Assembly: GCA_950295325.1 (NCBI GenBank)
Contig: OX485806.1
Location: forward strand, 49,905,169 to 49,969,168
DNA length: 64,000 nt
From: Polytrichum commune
Taxonomy: Eukaryota > Streptophyta > Polytrichopsida > Polytrichales > Polytrichaceae
Reading direction: 5' to 3'
Position numbers and translations under genes: made by a program. The notes below the pieces were generated by a model. The model was not told the origin of the DNA. It saw nothing but the letters and a program-made list of their open reading frames with translations, and did no database searches. This document shows positions 10,401 through 21,692 of this stretch, piece after piece; position 1 is the stretch's first letter; every line of letters starts with the position of its first letter.

Positions 10401-11985
10401 AGCTTCGCAAAAGCAAGGTGCTCAAAAATATTAAGTTGGTGGACGGATTGTTCAAGTGTAAGTAAAGTTGGGTGTATGTGCCACAAAGCAAGTTGATGGT
10501 ATCAGTTTTGAAGGAGGAATATGTGTGGTAGGAATTTTTTGGTTTATTAATCTTCTTTAGAGAGTGAAGTGAGAAAAGGGTTGAAAAAATAACTTGTTTA
10601 GAGTATCATGTGTGAAATGAGAGTTGTTATGTATGAAAAAACAAATTTGAAGGGTTGTAGTGTCAAGTCTGAAAGATTGCAACCTTTGAAAAGAAGGACT
10701 ATATGAACAATGAGGGACTTCAAATTATCATCTTCAGTATCTTCTTCTTGGGAATCCATTGACAATAATTTTTTGAAACAACTTCCTAGACCATTCTCTG
10801 AGAATTTTTTCGGTGATTATAAGTTTTAACTTACTGACAATTGTCTGACGTCAAGATTGTAAGTCTATATCAGTCGGGATTGAATGTTGTCCATGGTGTC
10901 TGTACTTTGTGCCCCAGAGAATGAATGATAGTCTATTTTCATTTTCCTGAATTGTCTAAGGAAAATTTAAGAGTGGTTATATTTGGATAAATCATAGACT
11001 TTGAATTAAGAGCGATGTTATAGTTTGAAGAGGGTAGATTACCAAGGGGATTGAGCCTGCTACTCGCTGTCCAATCTGATAAAAGAAGGAGTATTACTTT
11101 CTCCTAAAATTATTTTGATGAAATCTTTGCTGATTGAATTGCTCAAGTATGGATATATCATGAAACCTGAAAGGAGGAATGGGGATTCTTACCTGGGAGT
11201 AATCTGGTAATGCGAACCCTGCTCCTCATTTTAATTAAGAGAATAATCCAAATAAAAAAGAAGACATAACGCGAAGAGTCAATAAGCTGGAGCAATTATT
11301 AAGAGCCAGGAGCAACCGGAATCTTTCCAAGGTTCTCTGGGATCGGTGAACGAGGATGACCTTGGTGCAGATAAGCGCGATTGAATTACAATCATCTAAT
11401 ACAAATTGACAATAATCAGAGGTTGAAGGTACCCTTGAGCAAAGCAAACTGACCATGCTAGAGTTACATCTGAGGCTATGGTCAGACTGAATAAACAAAT
11501 TGGATTATAATCAAGGAGCATATACGGAACTGTCTATGGTCTAGGACTGCCCTTTTAAGTTACACTAAAAAAAAGTAATTAACACCAGACCATTGTTCGA
11601 CACCAAAGTGCCCTTGGCTTTGGTAAAAATACGTGCCACTGATACTTTATCACATACAATTGACGATGGCTGTGGCTATGTTTGAGCACCGCACATGGTC
11701 TTGATAAAATGAACTCACTGCTAGACTATTGACTAGGTAATTAGAGTGAGAAGAGTGACTGTCACAATTCTATGCACTGACAAAAAGTAAAATCCAAAGT
11801 AATCCCTCATTCATACCTTTAAAACCTTGAATAATGAGAAATAACTTGATAATTGTTCTAACCAAACCTAATTGAGACACCTAGATGATATAAAGATCAT
11901 CTTTTGAGTCTTTCCCGATTGTTCCCTGGTTGTTTGACCGAACCAAAAAACTGACTACAATATGATAGTCTTATTGTCGATCATA
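10401..11985. other. 1.6 kb without recognised features
   Basis: Only short frames occur and no repeat partner was found elsewhere in the window. It should hold the 5' LTR and primer site of the minus-strand gypsy-1, but neither the LTR-B end nor a primer-site match is visible on the minus strand, so the element is probably truncated here. Confidence 0.4.
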
Positions 11986-11989
11986 GAGG

Positions 11990-13079
11990 AGAAGAAAAAA
12001 TACCGCCATAGAATGGTGTCATAGGCAAGTGAACCGAGCCTCTTACCAAATGCAATGCGGCTTCTTGCAACTCTTGCCTATCGCGTCGGGGCCATGGCAT
12101 AGTATGTGCATGGACTTAATCATAAGTTTGCCAGAGTCACATGGGTATGATGCCATTTTGTTTGATGGTAGAGCGGTTTGCTAAGTTGCATATATTGTGC
12201 CGATTGTGGGAACCGCGACCGCGTTAGAGACCCCATAGTTTTTTCTCAAAGGATGGTTGAGGTACCACGGGTTGCCAAGAGTGGTTGTGTTGGATCAAAA
12301 TCCAAAATTCACAAGTGTGTTTTCAATGCATTTCTCTAAGGAGGTCGGAATGAAACTATGGTTTAGCACGGCCTTGCATTCCCAAATGGATGGGAAAACA
12401 GAGCATGTGAATGAAGTCTTGAAATAATACTTGAGGAACTTGGTGGGGGCGGACCAAGGAGATTGGGCGGACTATGTGGGTCAAGCGGAATTTAGTTGCA
12501 ATGTAGCCACGCACTTGGCAACCAAGGGGTCGTCTTTCATGATGGCTTATGAAATGGATGCACTCCCACCTACTAACCTAGCTCTTGAGGGGGCACATTC
12601 AACACTAGAGTTCAACCAAGATGATGAGGACTTGGCGAGGAAGCGTGAAGAAGTCTTGGAGATGACCAAGTTGTTTGTGGGGAAAGCCCGAAAACGCTAC
12701 GAAAAACAAGTTAATGCCGGAAGACGCGAAGTAGAGAATGAGGTGGGCCAAAAGGTGTTGTTGAATGTGTACAACTTCACTTTGCCCGAAGGCCTCACTC
12801 TAAAGTTCATGTGCAAAGTAGGAGCTCCATTTTCCACTGTGGAACAAATGTTCAAGGACATATATAAGTTGGAATTACCGCCCGAGATCAATGTGCATCC
12901 GACATTTCATGTCTCATTATGAAAACCATTTAAGGAAGACACTTTGTGGCTCAATCGCAAGCAAGTGATTAGGCCACCTCCCGAACTTGTGGACGTCATT
13001 TGGAACATGAGGTAAGAGGGCATTGTCAAGTGAAAATAAAAGAAAAATTTACAAAGAAGTACTTGGTGAAATGGTGAGG
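11990..13079 (+). pseudogene. Chromovirus-type gypsy integrase (core, GPY/F, chromodomain start)
   Basis: The catalytic core is readable from about 11995. The first acidic residue is in CMDLIISLPES, the second in VVLDQNPKF, and the glutamate in KTEHVNEVLK. A TAA at about 12424 separates this from the open ORF 12431-12922, which contains DWADYVGQAEFSCN, MAYEMDALPP and the GPY/F-like module (GAPFSTVEQMFKDIYKLELP, HPTFHVSL). A stop at 12920 precedes IRPPPELV and the beginning of a chromodomain, KKYLVKW, near 13050-13073. The solo LTR at 13080 interrupts the chromodomain; its remainder lies at 14850. Chromodomains on integrase are known to steer chromoviruses to marked chromatin. At least three stops make this copy dead. 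Confidence 0.9.
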
Positions 13080-14844
13080 TGTCAGCCCTAAACTCCCTTA
13101 TGCGTCGTAGTCCAGGTGGAAGCCTATGGCTTACAAGTCCTATCTTACTGCATCACTACTCACTCTTCCGCATACTACACCAGTAAATGGGGTTCTCACA
13201 AACATACACTTTGATAATGTAATTGGGTGATACATTAGTTTTCACAAGTATTTGATTTCCCTAACTGCCCAATTAAATACCCCACCTAAGGACCTTTTGG
13301 CCACATATCACAACCCCCTTGGAATATCCATCATTCCAACCCCAATTGGCCCAAGGCCTTAGACCCATCAACTTACACTAATTTCCCCTCACTCCTAACT
13401 CCTACACTAGTGAAACTAGATTCCAGTGGCTTCCTGATCTACCATGCTCTACCCGCAGCCAACCGTCTATACTTACGCTGTCCTTCCTCACACTATCCCC
13501 ATTCAGCTGAGACAGAAGAGGTTGATGCCTCCCATGTTCCGCTTAACCCCCTGGCCGTAATGCTTGCTGTCTTGCTACTGTGCCCTCTCCTGATCGGTGA
13601 AGTGTGTTGGTAGTCCCGGAATCCCAGCCAAATAAGTGGGTCTGAAGCCTAGCTCAAGGGTGGATTCCTGGTATAGAACCTCCGAATCGTCGAACAACGC
13701 CCTTCAACCTCCCCGCACCGGTGGGTGGTCTCCTCCTCACATCATCCGTCGGCAGTTGAGTTGCCTGTATCGGTGCCCTGCATCTCCATCTCAAATTCAG
13801 CCCAACAACCCACCCTAATTAATTTTTGATGCCCTTAGAGGCACCTCAGCCTCGCTTCCCCTTCCATGTGAGTTAACACCGACTTCTAAGTAATGCCCTG
13901 AGCAACCTCAGACAGCGCCACCTGCCTTGCCTGGTTGCAGGCTTCCGCTCTTGCATTCCCCCTTGCCCCTCAGGAGCGTCCTCTGATTTGTTTTTTATGG
14001 TTGGAGATAGCAATGGAGATTTTAGTGCGCGGACTGTATTACCCAGATTTTTCTGATGCCGCTTCCGCATTCGCAGCCTATTTGAATCGTTGCTACCCAA
14101 GGCGCAATCGCTCTCAAACCAGAGTGTTGTGATTCCTGCATTATCTCAATCAATGCGCATACACCCAAGGTCACTGACCTTTGGCTCTTTCCCTGTCTCC
14201 CCGCTATCTCTACAGCAGCTCACCCTCCTTGTAGTTCCCAGTAACCACCGAATTCAATGAGGAGAGAATTCTCCTGATGCCGCATTCGGCCGTGAGTGCG
14301 GCGACCTTCCCTTCAGCCAAGCCACAAAGTCAGAGTTTCTGCTAGTCCCCTGCCAGCTGAGCCAGCCGCGCTTCCACGGCTGCAACTCAAAATCACACAC
14401 TGCTACGATGCCACATTCCTCCGGCCGTGCAGCCTCGCCCCCCCCCCCCCCCGCTCGCACTCGTTCAACCAGTTTCGTTACAAAGAGATAGAGAGACTAG
14501 GAGCCGACAGAGGCCCTTAACTGCCTCCTGCTTCTTGGTCCCGAGAATTCCTAGGTCACAGTGACCATCACCCTCAACAAATACTAACCAAGCCTTATTC
14601 AATCATTAAACTTCTACCCCCCTTAAGCCTAGTGGCCATTCCTCCTATCCTCAACGATTAATTACCACCCTAACTATTGTCCCATCAAGAGTTCAGCATT
14701 ATTTCTCTTTCCTACACTTAATCCCAATCAAAATTCAATGCACCACTCTTTTTATGTTTTTTACTAACTGATGAAAAATCAAATTCTGAATTCTAATATC
14801 TTTTAAGGGTTAAAAACACATGTGGGCTCAACTTTGGGCTCACA
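13080..14844 (-). mobile_element. Solo LTR-B inserted in a chromodomain, TSD TGAGG
   Basis: On the plus strand it begins TGTCAGCCCTAAA at 13080 and ends TTTGGGCTCACA at 14844, so it has TG...CA ends. It is flanked by identical 5-bp repeats TGAGG (13075-13079 and 14845-14849). On the minus strand it starts like LTR-B at 21693 and has the same CATAAAAAGAGTG box near its start. Removing it plus one TGAGG rejoins the host chromodomain in frame (LVKW, one stop, then GYHDKETA). The GC-rich middle includes a run of about 16 C at about 14437. No internal retrotransposon sequence is present, so it is a solo LTR left by recombination. Confidence 0.9.
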
Positions 14845-15476
14845 TGAGGATACCATGATAAAGAAACCGCTTGAGTAGCAGCGAGAAACATGATGAACGG
14901 TGAGGACTTGGCCAAGAAGCGTGAATAAGTCTTGGAGATGACCAAATTGCTGGTGGAGATCACCCCAAAGTGCTACAAAAACCAAATCAATGTTGAAAGA
15001 CGCCAAATGGAATATGAGGTGGGCCAAAGAAATGTTGTTGAATGTGAACAACTTCACCTTGCCCGAAGGCCTCACTCCAAAGTTCATGTCCAAAATTGAA
15101 GCTCCGTTTCTTATTGTGGAATTAGTGTTCAAGGACATATATAAGTTGGAGTTACCGCCTGAGATCAAAATGCATCCAGCATTCCATGTCTCATTATTAA
15201 AGCAATTTAAGGAAAACACCTTGTGGCCCGATCACAAGCAAGTGATTAGGCCACCTCTTGACCTTGTAGGAAACCATTTCAAACATGAGGTAGAGGGTTT
15301 TCTCAAGTAGGGAGCCCAACTGTAGCAAACAAAGGAGTACTTGGTGAAATGGTGAGCATTTGATGAGAAGGAAGCCACTTGGGTAGCGGCAAGAGACATG
15401 GTGAACGCCAAGGAATTGGTAAAGCACTTTGAGGAAACTAAGGTTAAAGGCTCTAATAGAATAAAGTGTAGGCATT
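14845..15476 (+). pseudogene. Chromodomain remainder joined to a second integrase C-terminus
   Basis: After the solo LTR, 14850-14905 completes the chromodomain (GYHDKETA, VAARNMMNG). It then runs into sequence homologous to 12630 onward (DLAKKRE, EVGQ..VLLNV.NFTLPEGLT, KDIYKLELPPEI, HPAFHVSLLKQFK). The end of integrase is thus present a second time, followed by its own chromodomain (YLVKW, stop, DEKEATWVAARDMVNAKEL near 15340-15420). The joint lies at a short similarity between the chromodomain end ('MMNGEDLAKK') and the integrase segment ('DDEDLARK'), which suggests unequal recombination between related copies. Confidence 0.85.
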
Positions 15477-16290
15477 GATGAGGACATCAATCTCGTTTAG
15501 TGGGGGAGAGATGCTAGTAGCACACTTAGCTTCGAGGCAAATCACTCCACAACATGTACTTATTCTTTGGCTTGAGGCAATAAAGTCCAACTTTAATGGT
15601 GCAAAGAGAAAAATATGAGATGAGGTCCTAGTCTTGTACTTGTGGTTGGTTAGTGGAAGAGGGGGAATAGATATGCCAAACTAGGTTGGGTAAGCCGAGT
15701 AATTGGGGGCCATAGCCTTGAGGATCCTTGGATAAAACCAATGAACCTCTTAGCCATGGGCTTGTTTGGGCGGGCGCAAGGTGATGGCACGTGCTCATAA
15801 AAGTGCTACCCGCGAGCTAACAAAAGTTGGCGCATGGGAGTCATGAACCCATGTCTCAAAAGAACAAAATGGGAACCGAGTCAGGCGATACTTGGCATCA
15901 TCCTCGTGAGATTGGGGCGTGGCTTAACAATGGAAAGCCACATTGGAGCTGCAACCGAGATAACTTAGTGGAAGCATTGAGGTCCGTCCTACATGTGTCA
16001 AGTTAGGCTAGTGGAGCCTAACGGGGAAGGCCCCAAAGGAAGGGCAACCCTAGTGAATCCCACAGAAGTGGGTCTACTGTAGGTTAGGTCCTTGGAGAAG
16101 AGATCCAAGGTCGCTAATGAACCACCTAGGAACAACACCTTTGGGATTATGCCAAATTTGAAGATGCATTGTGGGGGTCATGCCCTAAGGTAAACACAAT
16201 GCCACACCATAGAGGATGGCAACTTCAGAATTGGTGTGTTCACTACAAGTATAGTCGATGAGGGCATCAACTTTGTTTGGTGGGGGTGAG
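15477..16290 (+). repeat. Chromovirus 3' end with duplicated polypurine tract
   Basis: Just after the chromodomain the sequence reads GATGAGGACATCAATCTCGT, then TTAGTGGGGGAGAG (about 15477-15512). A near copy, GATGAGGGCATCAACTTTGT then TTGGTGGGGGTGAG, lies at 16257-16290, directly before the LTR-A start. Both look like polypurine tracts. The roughly 745 bp between them (15513-16256) starts TGCTAGTAGCACAC, has no ORF and could be an LTR of another subfamily or an insertion; no second copy in the window settles this. Confidence 0.6.
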
Positions 16291-16580
16291 TCTCACGCAC
16301 CTCTCCAGGAGGAGTGCCCAAAACACCATGGGCACAAAGAGGACCCTAAAGTGATACAAGGAACTTGTGGCGCAATTGATGAGAGAACCAAAGTGATTCT
16401 AGTATGGGTGAGGGTCACGGGCATTGGAAACGCCTCCCACCCACAGAGACTAAGAGGAATGAAGGTAAAACCATCAGCTATGGGTAGCTTATGGCATGTG
16501 GATCTCATAATTCCCATGAACACTTTAATTGGATGTGTGAGCTAGGAGATATTATAATTTAAGTGAGGCGCTGCCATCCG
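16291..16580 (+). repeat. LTR-A, first ~290 bp, after a polypurine tract
   Basis: It starts TCTCACGCACCTCTCC, matching the LTR-A starts at 32135, 53046 and (minus strand) 55593, and follows GGTGGGGGTGAG. It tracks LTR-A through CACCATGGGCACAAAG, the AACGCCTCCCACCCA block and GTGTGAGCTAGGAG, then breaks off near 16580. Its position ties the LTR-A family to the chromodomain-bearing gypsy element. Confidence 0.75.
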
Positions 16581-16589
16581 TAGGTGCTT

Positions 16590-16911
16590 TGGACGTTCTC
16601 CTCGTGATACTATAGTTATAAGTGAGGAAGATTTACGCAGGTTGGGTCCTATGGAATTGGTGATTGCGGAATGGCCATGCCAGGGCCATTCATGTGCTGG
16701 AGCAGGCCAAGGTTTAGAAGATCCTAGGTCTAGTCTTCTTTGGGACCTCATCCGGCTCATGCAGTGGTGGTTTGTCCACCAACCGTCTCCTTGAGGATAC
16801 ATATTTGAGAATGCACCTATGTTGGAGGGTAGACATTATGTTTACCAACACTTTGGGAATCTCATTTCTGTGGATGCCGCAAGACTTGGTTTGTATTCCC
16901 ATCATCTTTGG
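16590..16911 (+). pseudogene. Gypsy-2 fragment (between protease and RT)
   Basis: This is homologous to the reverse complement of 33.31-33.10 kb and then of 32.13-32.03 kb in the minus-strand gypsy-2. Shared words are GGCCATTCATGTGCTGGAG, CTCATGCAGT.GTGGTTTGTCCACCAACC and GATGCCGC.AG.CTTGGTT. It is uninterrupted where the minus copy carries a solo LTR-A, so it shows the empty site of that insertion. It breaks at 16911 where LTR-B-like DNA begins and resumes near 19450. Confidence 0.75.
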
Positions 16912-19440
16912 TGTTTGTAAGCCCTAAGGTTGGTCTCAGATGTTAATTAACCTTAAAATGAACCATGGAACGTGAAAAAATTGAGTAATAAGGCCAACCT
17001 CCATCCTAAAAGAAGATGAACTAAAATAAAAATGGGTAAGAGGAATTAATGTGTGTTGGAGGAGGGAATCCTAGGCGGGGAAGGCCAAGGAGAGAGGTCA
17101 AACTAGTTTTTTTTCGGGCGGCCCGAAAGATGCCGGGCAATGGGAGAAAAACAAAAGGAAGTTGGAGGGGTCTCGGGAGGCAAGGGAGGAGAGGCTCATT
17201 ATGCAAGGTGGAGTAAGAGGGAGGGGGGAGCATGCGGAAGCTCCGCCTCGGTGAGGAGCCATGGAAGGGGTAGTGTGAGAGGTTTACCAAGGACGGGAGA
17301 ATCCAAAGGGTGACAAGGGTGAGCTGACCAAGAATGAGAGAAGGGAACACGCATTGCAACACATGATAGCAAATCAAGATCGTAGAAGAAGCTCCGTGGA
17401 GGGTGGCAACGGAGTTGATCAGTGATGGTGACGTCTTGAGTTGGGGAGAAAAGGGGAGGGGTTGCAACGAATACCCACCTTCGGGGATCGATGAGCCTAA
17501 TGCGTGACGGCCAAGGAAGGTCAGAACAGAGCGGAATGGGAAGGGGAGGAGTTGTCACGTCTTGCCGGGCAAGTGGGGTTGCAGAAGTTTAGGCTTTGGG
17601 GACATCGAACATATTCTTGTTGATAAGAGGGTCAGGCGGCTGTGGCATTGTTGCGGAGTTTTCGATCCGTGGCGGTGCGCATTGGCAGTGGAATTTGGTC
17701 TCTCTGGAGCGTAGTGGGGGTGTGAACGTTGGGGCCTTGATCTTGCACCTTCGTGCAGGTATCTACATCGGAAGGGGTGGGATTATGTGAATTTGGGCAT
17801 TTCAGAGCGACAATGAGGGATGATAGAACGTCGAAGTTGATGCCGAGAAGGATTGGGCTAAGTTTGTCGATGCAGCCAGGGTTTTGACGAAGTCTTCAAA
17901 GTAAATATTGCGAGTCTTTGGAGGCTTGTATTTTAGCATTAGGGGATTGTGCTGGACTTCAAGTGGAAGCGGAGCTCGGTAGTCGCTGATTTAAGGGCAA
18001 AGGCGTAGATCTGCTTCTTTGATTCGGGGTGACTGTGATTTTTTTTGGAGATTGATAGGTTGTTGCTGGCCTTGTTAGCCACTACACATGATTGCAACCG
18101 ATACTGGAATCTGGTTACTGGTGTGACACCGCCAAGGGTGCAATTCATATGCATTCCTTGTTTGGAGTGTATCGTCGAGAGCATCACTGAGAGAGGGAAA
18201 TCGTCTCTTCCAAGCACGGGATCCTAAACTGTTGGCCTGGTCAAGTGCTACGATGGAGCCGCCTTTGGGCTTCAGAATTGATTCGAGTCCTTAGAAGTAA
18301 TTAGAGACAAAGCATAACGCAACCTTTGGCAAAATTGCATATTGAAGAGTAAGAGTTATTATCATCAGTCTTGGCATGTTGAGGTACTCCGCTTACCCCT
18401 CGATAGCTGATACTGATAGTAGTTCCAACATTCCTCCGTGTTGGCCCAACCTTTGCGATTTGACGGATGTCATCATGTCGCTCCTTGACATTTCAGAGCC
18501 AATGTTATCTGCTCTTGGATGTAGTTCCGGTTGAGGGCCATTTTGCCGTTATGAACTTAGTGGCGGCAACTTGCTCCACACTCAAGAATTGGCATCGATA
18601 TTGGGTTCTAAAAATAAATGAAGATTTGCTTGTCCAAATTGTTTTGTTGGGTTTAGGTAGCAAACCTCTAATGTTGGAGCATGGGCAATAACATCAAAAC
18701 CTTCCTAGAGTGTGGAGCTAGTGCACGGAATATTAGTGCAATCACAAGCTTCAGTCTTCATGGCCCATCTACCCTGCTCCATTTGCACTCTCGTCCACCA
18801 TGGCGAAGAGCAGTGTGACGGAGGATGATTCCATTTTGGTCCACCCAACCATTGGCCAAGTGCAAGCAGCTGCCTACACTAGACGTGATAGCCAGGTTAA
18901 TGCTTTGGGAGGTGCCAAATCGGCGGTGAGTTCGAGGAGAGCTGCACATAGGGGAGGCATTGGGTGGACAAAAAATCGAGTGAGTAGCAGATTGGGCAAG
19001 CAAACAGCAATGGAACCGCATGCCTCTCAAGACTGCGGCATTAGGGACTTGGTTAAGCTACATTTTGAATTGGTTTATTGACGAATCGTTGTGACTTGCT
19101 TGAAAAGCTATGGCTAGGTGAATACACGTGAATTGCAATGGCATTTGAGATAGATGAGGTTGCGGCAGAGGAGAGGGATTAGGAAAATTAAGCGAACTAG
19201 TGGGGGGGAAAGTTAGGATCGCTAGTGTTGGGTATGAAGGGAATCAAATGGGTTGATAGACGTGCATTAACATTGTAGGGCAATCAAGCATTTGTGAATG
19301 CTCACATGAGTTAATAAAAAGGGTGTCATATACACCACTTCTTCCACTTCAATTGGAATGTAATTGCACATGTGAATGGTGAATTTAGGATGTGACAATT
19401 GACACTCCACCCGGACTAGGATGCAATAAAAGGTGGTGGT
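16912..19440 (+). repeat. LTR-B-like insertion in plus-strand gypsy-2
   Basis: This 2.5 kb separates two gypsy-2 pieces that are adjacent in the minus-strand copy. It starts TGTTTGTAAGCCC and, like LTR-B at 21693, soon has TGTTAATTAA and then a GC/purine-rich body (17.05-17.8 kb). Near 19390 it has an LTR-B-like end (TTTAGGATGTGACA). The exact right edge is uncertain, because about 30 bp on each side (near 16890 and 19430) align to the same piece of gypsy-2. Short ORFs inside (for example 18800-19081) match nothing I recognise. Confidence 0.55.
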
Positions 19441-19449
19441 GATTATTGC

Positions 19450-21692
19450 TCATAGTGGCTTTGGACAACCTCGCATCGCTATCTATTTTAGCTGCAACAT
19501 TTTTTACAATGCCTCCATCTTTTGATCAGAAGGTGTATATGACATCTTGGATCCAAAATGAATTTCTTTGCCGGTTGTTTGAGATAATGTTCCCCCGTTG
19601 GCATTGGTCAAGAAAGTGGGGGCACCATGGATGGCCTTTCCAACCTTTATGACTTTTCCAAAGTCATTCGCATTTCGTGATTAGGGGCCTCGTATGGTGT
19701 GGGATGCTCATACTAAAATCCATTGTGAACCCTTTGCCAATGAACAGGATCGTGCTATGGGATTCTAGAATGGAACAAAAATAGCTCCTAGCCTTCATGA
19801 GGGTCAGTGATGGTTTGTGTTGGGCCAAACCATGGATCTTAATACCCTGATGTGGATTGTTGGTTTATGTTTTTCATTGCAAAGGCATTGTGGTGACCAA
19901 TTGTTGGCTTTAAGGGCACATGGTTTTGCTCAGGGGACACAACTGTCCACATCCATGAAGCAAAGAATCGAGGCCATGGTTGTTGAAGCCGAATGAATCT
20001 CTCAATTCGAGCAACAGGTGATGGAGGAACTTTGAGCTCAACATATTTATGTTACTTTGGCTTCCAAGTTTGGGAAGGGGGATGCACAAAAGATATTCCC
20101 ATGAATGATTTCATTCGATTCTCCACTTCTGGTGGTGGCTTCATCATAACATGTTGGTGGTGATGAAGAGAGGTTGGACTTTACTTCTGGTATTGAAGTT
20201 AGGGGCATGGTTAATGCCGCCTCTTCTAAGTAACAGTTGGAGTTTGTGCCGGTATCAGGTGGTCCCCCTTTGGTGGAGAGGGAAACCACAAACTTTGATG
20301 ATTGGACATTGGAATAAGGCCTTCATCTCATTGGTGCTGAAAAATGGAAGGTACGGACGTTCATTTGCTCGTATTGTAGGTGTTTTGTTTTTAGCCTTCA
20401 AGATTTTAAAGGATATAAAGGAAACCCATCCACATTCAATTTGAGGACGACCAACCTACTTTTTGGATACCTTATAGGCTCAGTGTCTCCAAGAGGATTG
20501 GCATCAAGACTCATTGCCGAGAACTCTTGGCAACAAGGCTAATTGAACACTTCAATGGGGAGTACGTTTGTGCTATGGTTATGCCATCAAAAAATGATAT
20601 CTTTGGAAATTGGATAGAAAAGCGGATGTGCAGGGATTACTGTCCAGTGAACCAGAAGACCAAGTCGAATTTGTATCCCATGCTAATTCCAAAAACGTTG
20701 TGTGATGCCATCCGATTTTCTCGAAACGGAGGACTTGAGATCCGGCTATTACAAGCTCCCATTACTTTTGGGAGATCCATTGAAAACCACATTCTGGGGA
20801 GTTGATCAGGATGGGAACGATCAACTATACCATTGGAAATTACTTCCATTTGGCATGAAGCATGCACCTGTTGAGTTTTAAAGAATGATGGACCAAATCC
20901 ACTTTGGATTATTCCAAGAGGTCTTGGGGTTCAGCAAGCTAAGGTATGCGCTTTGCTATAGATCCCGAGACCAATCGATGTACCAAGACTTAATGCTTCT
21001 TGGGTTTGGCAAATTACTACCAATGATTCATCAAGAGTTTTATCTTGATCGCCAAGCCTCACCATTCTCACGAGCAAGGACCAACTCCGGGCTTGGAATT
21101 ATGAGCAGCATCAGTAGGCATTCGAGATATTGAAGCAAAGATTGGGTGTGGCTCCAGTGCTTCGACGCCTTGATGTATCCAAATCTCTCCAATTGCATAT
21201 GGACTAGATTTCATTCAGTTTGGAAGTAGTCCTCACTAAAAATGATGACTACGGTCGGGAGTATGTTGTTGCATACGCTTCACGAAGCAACAACAGTGCG
21301 GAGGCCAATTATTCGTCCTACGAAGGAGAAACGTTGGCGGAGGTGTGGGCTATTGCGCATTTTCGGCCATATTTCTATAGTCAATGTTTTAACTTAGTCA
21401 CTAACCATCAATCGTTATAGTGGCTTATAGAGTTGCATAAGCTTACTAACAAACTTACCAGGTGGGCTTTATTGCCCTAGGAATACAACTTTGAGGTGGT
21501 ACACCGTGCTAGTGTTACCAACTTGGATGCAGATGGACTCTCATGCAATCCAAATCCTTCGGACGATGACTTGCTTGGAGCCAAATGGCATGGGAATTGT
21601 AAGGTGGTTCCGAGTTGGCACACAACTACCTACCACACTTTGTGATTTGGCTCTACTGTTGAGGATTTGATATAGGGCTTGGATGATGAGAG
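19450..21692 (+). pseudogene. Gypsy-2 Pol remnant: RT and RNase H
   Basis: It is collinear with the minus-strand copy at 32.05-30.37 kb, and both share peptides such as SILAATFF.MPP, RLSVSKR.GI and IFGNW. The RT part (20.44-21.1 kb) runs in at least three frames. The segment that should hold the RT active site (Y-I-D-D in the minus copy, near 30696) has been deleted at about 20915: the text jumps from CCAAATCCACTTT to ATTATTCCAAGAGG. The RNase H part (21.19-21.57 kb) shows REYVVAYASRSNNSAEANYS, SSYEGETLA.VWAIAHFRPY and VVHRASVTNLDADGLS. The usual catalytic TDH is TNH, so an acidic residue is lost. The LTR-B start at 21693 cuts the element. Confidence 0.88.

Noticed and set aside
13410-14520. 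Multiple 60-75 residue ORFs
   Set aside because: All lie inside the solo LTR-B; no domains, not conserved with the other LTR-B copies by eye.
17021-17558. Proline/leucine-rich ORFs on the minus strand
   Set aside because: They lie in the GC-rich body of an LTR-B-like repeat and reflect purine-strand bias.
18758-19081. 93- and 90-residue ORFs on opposite strands
   Set aside because: They overlap each other in repeat-like DNA and neither matches known retrotransposon proteins.
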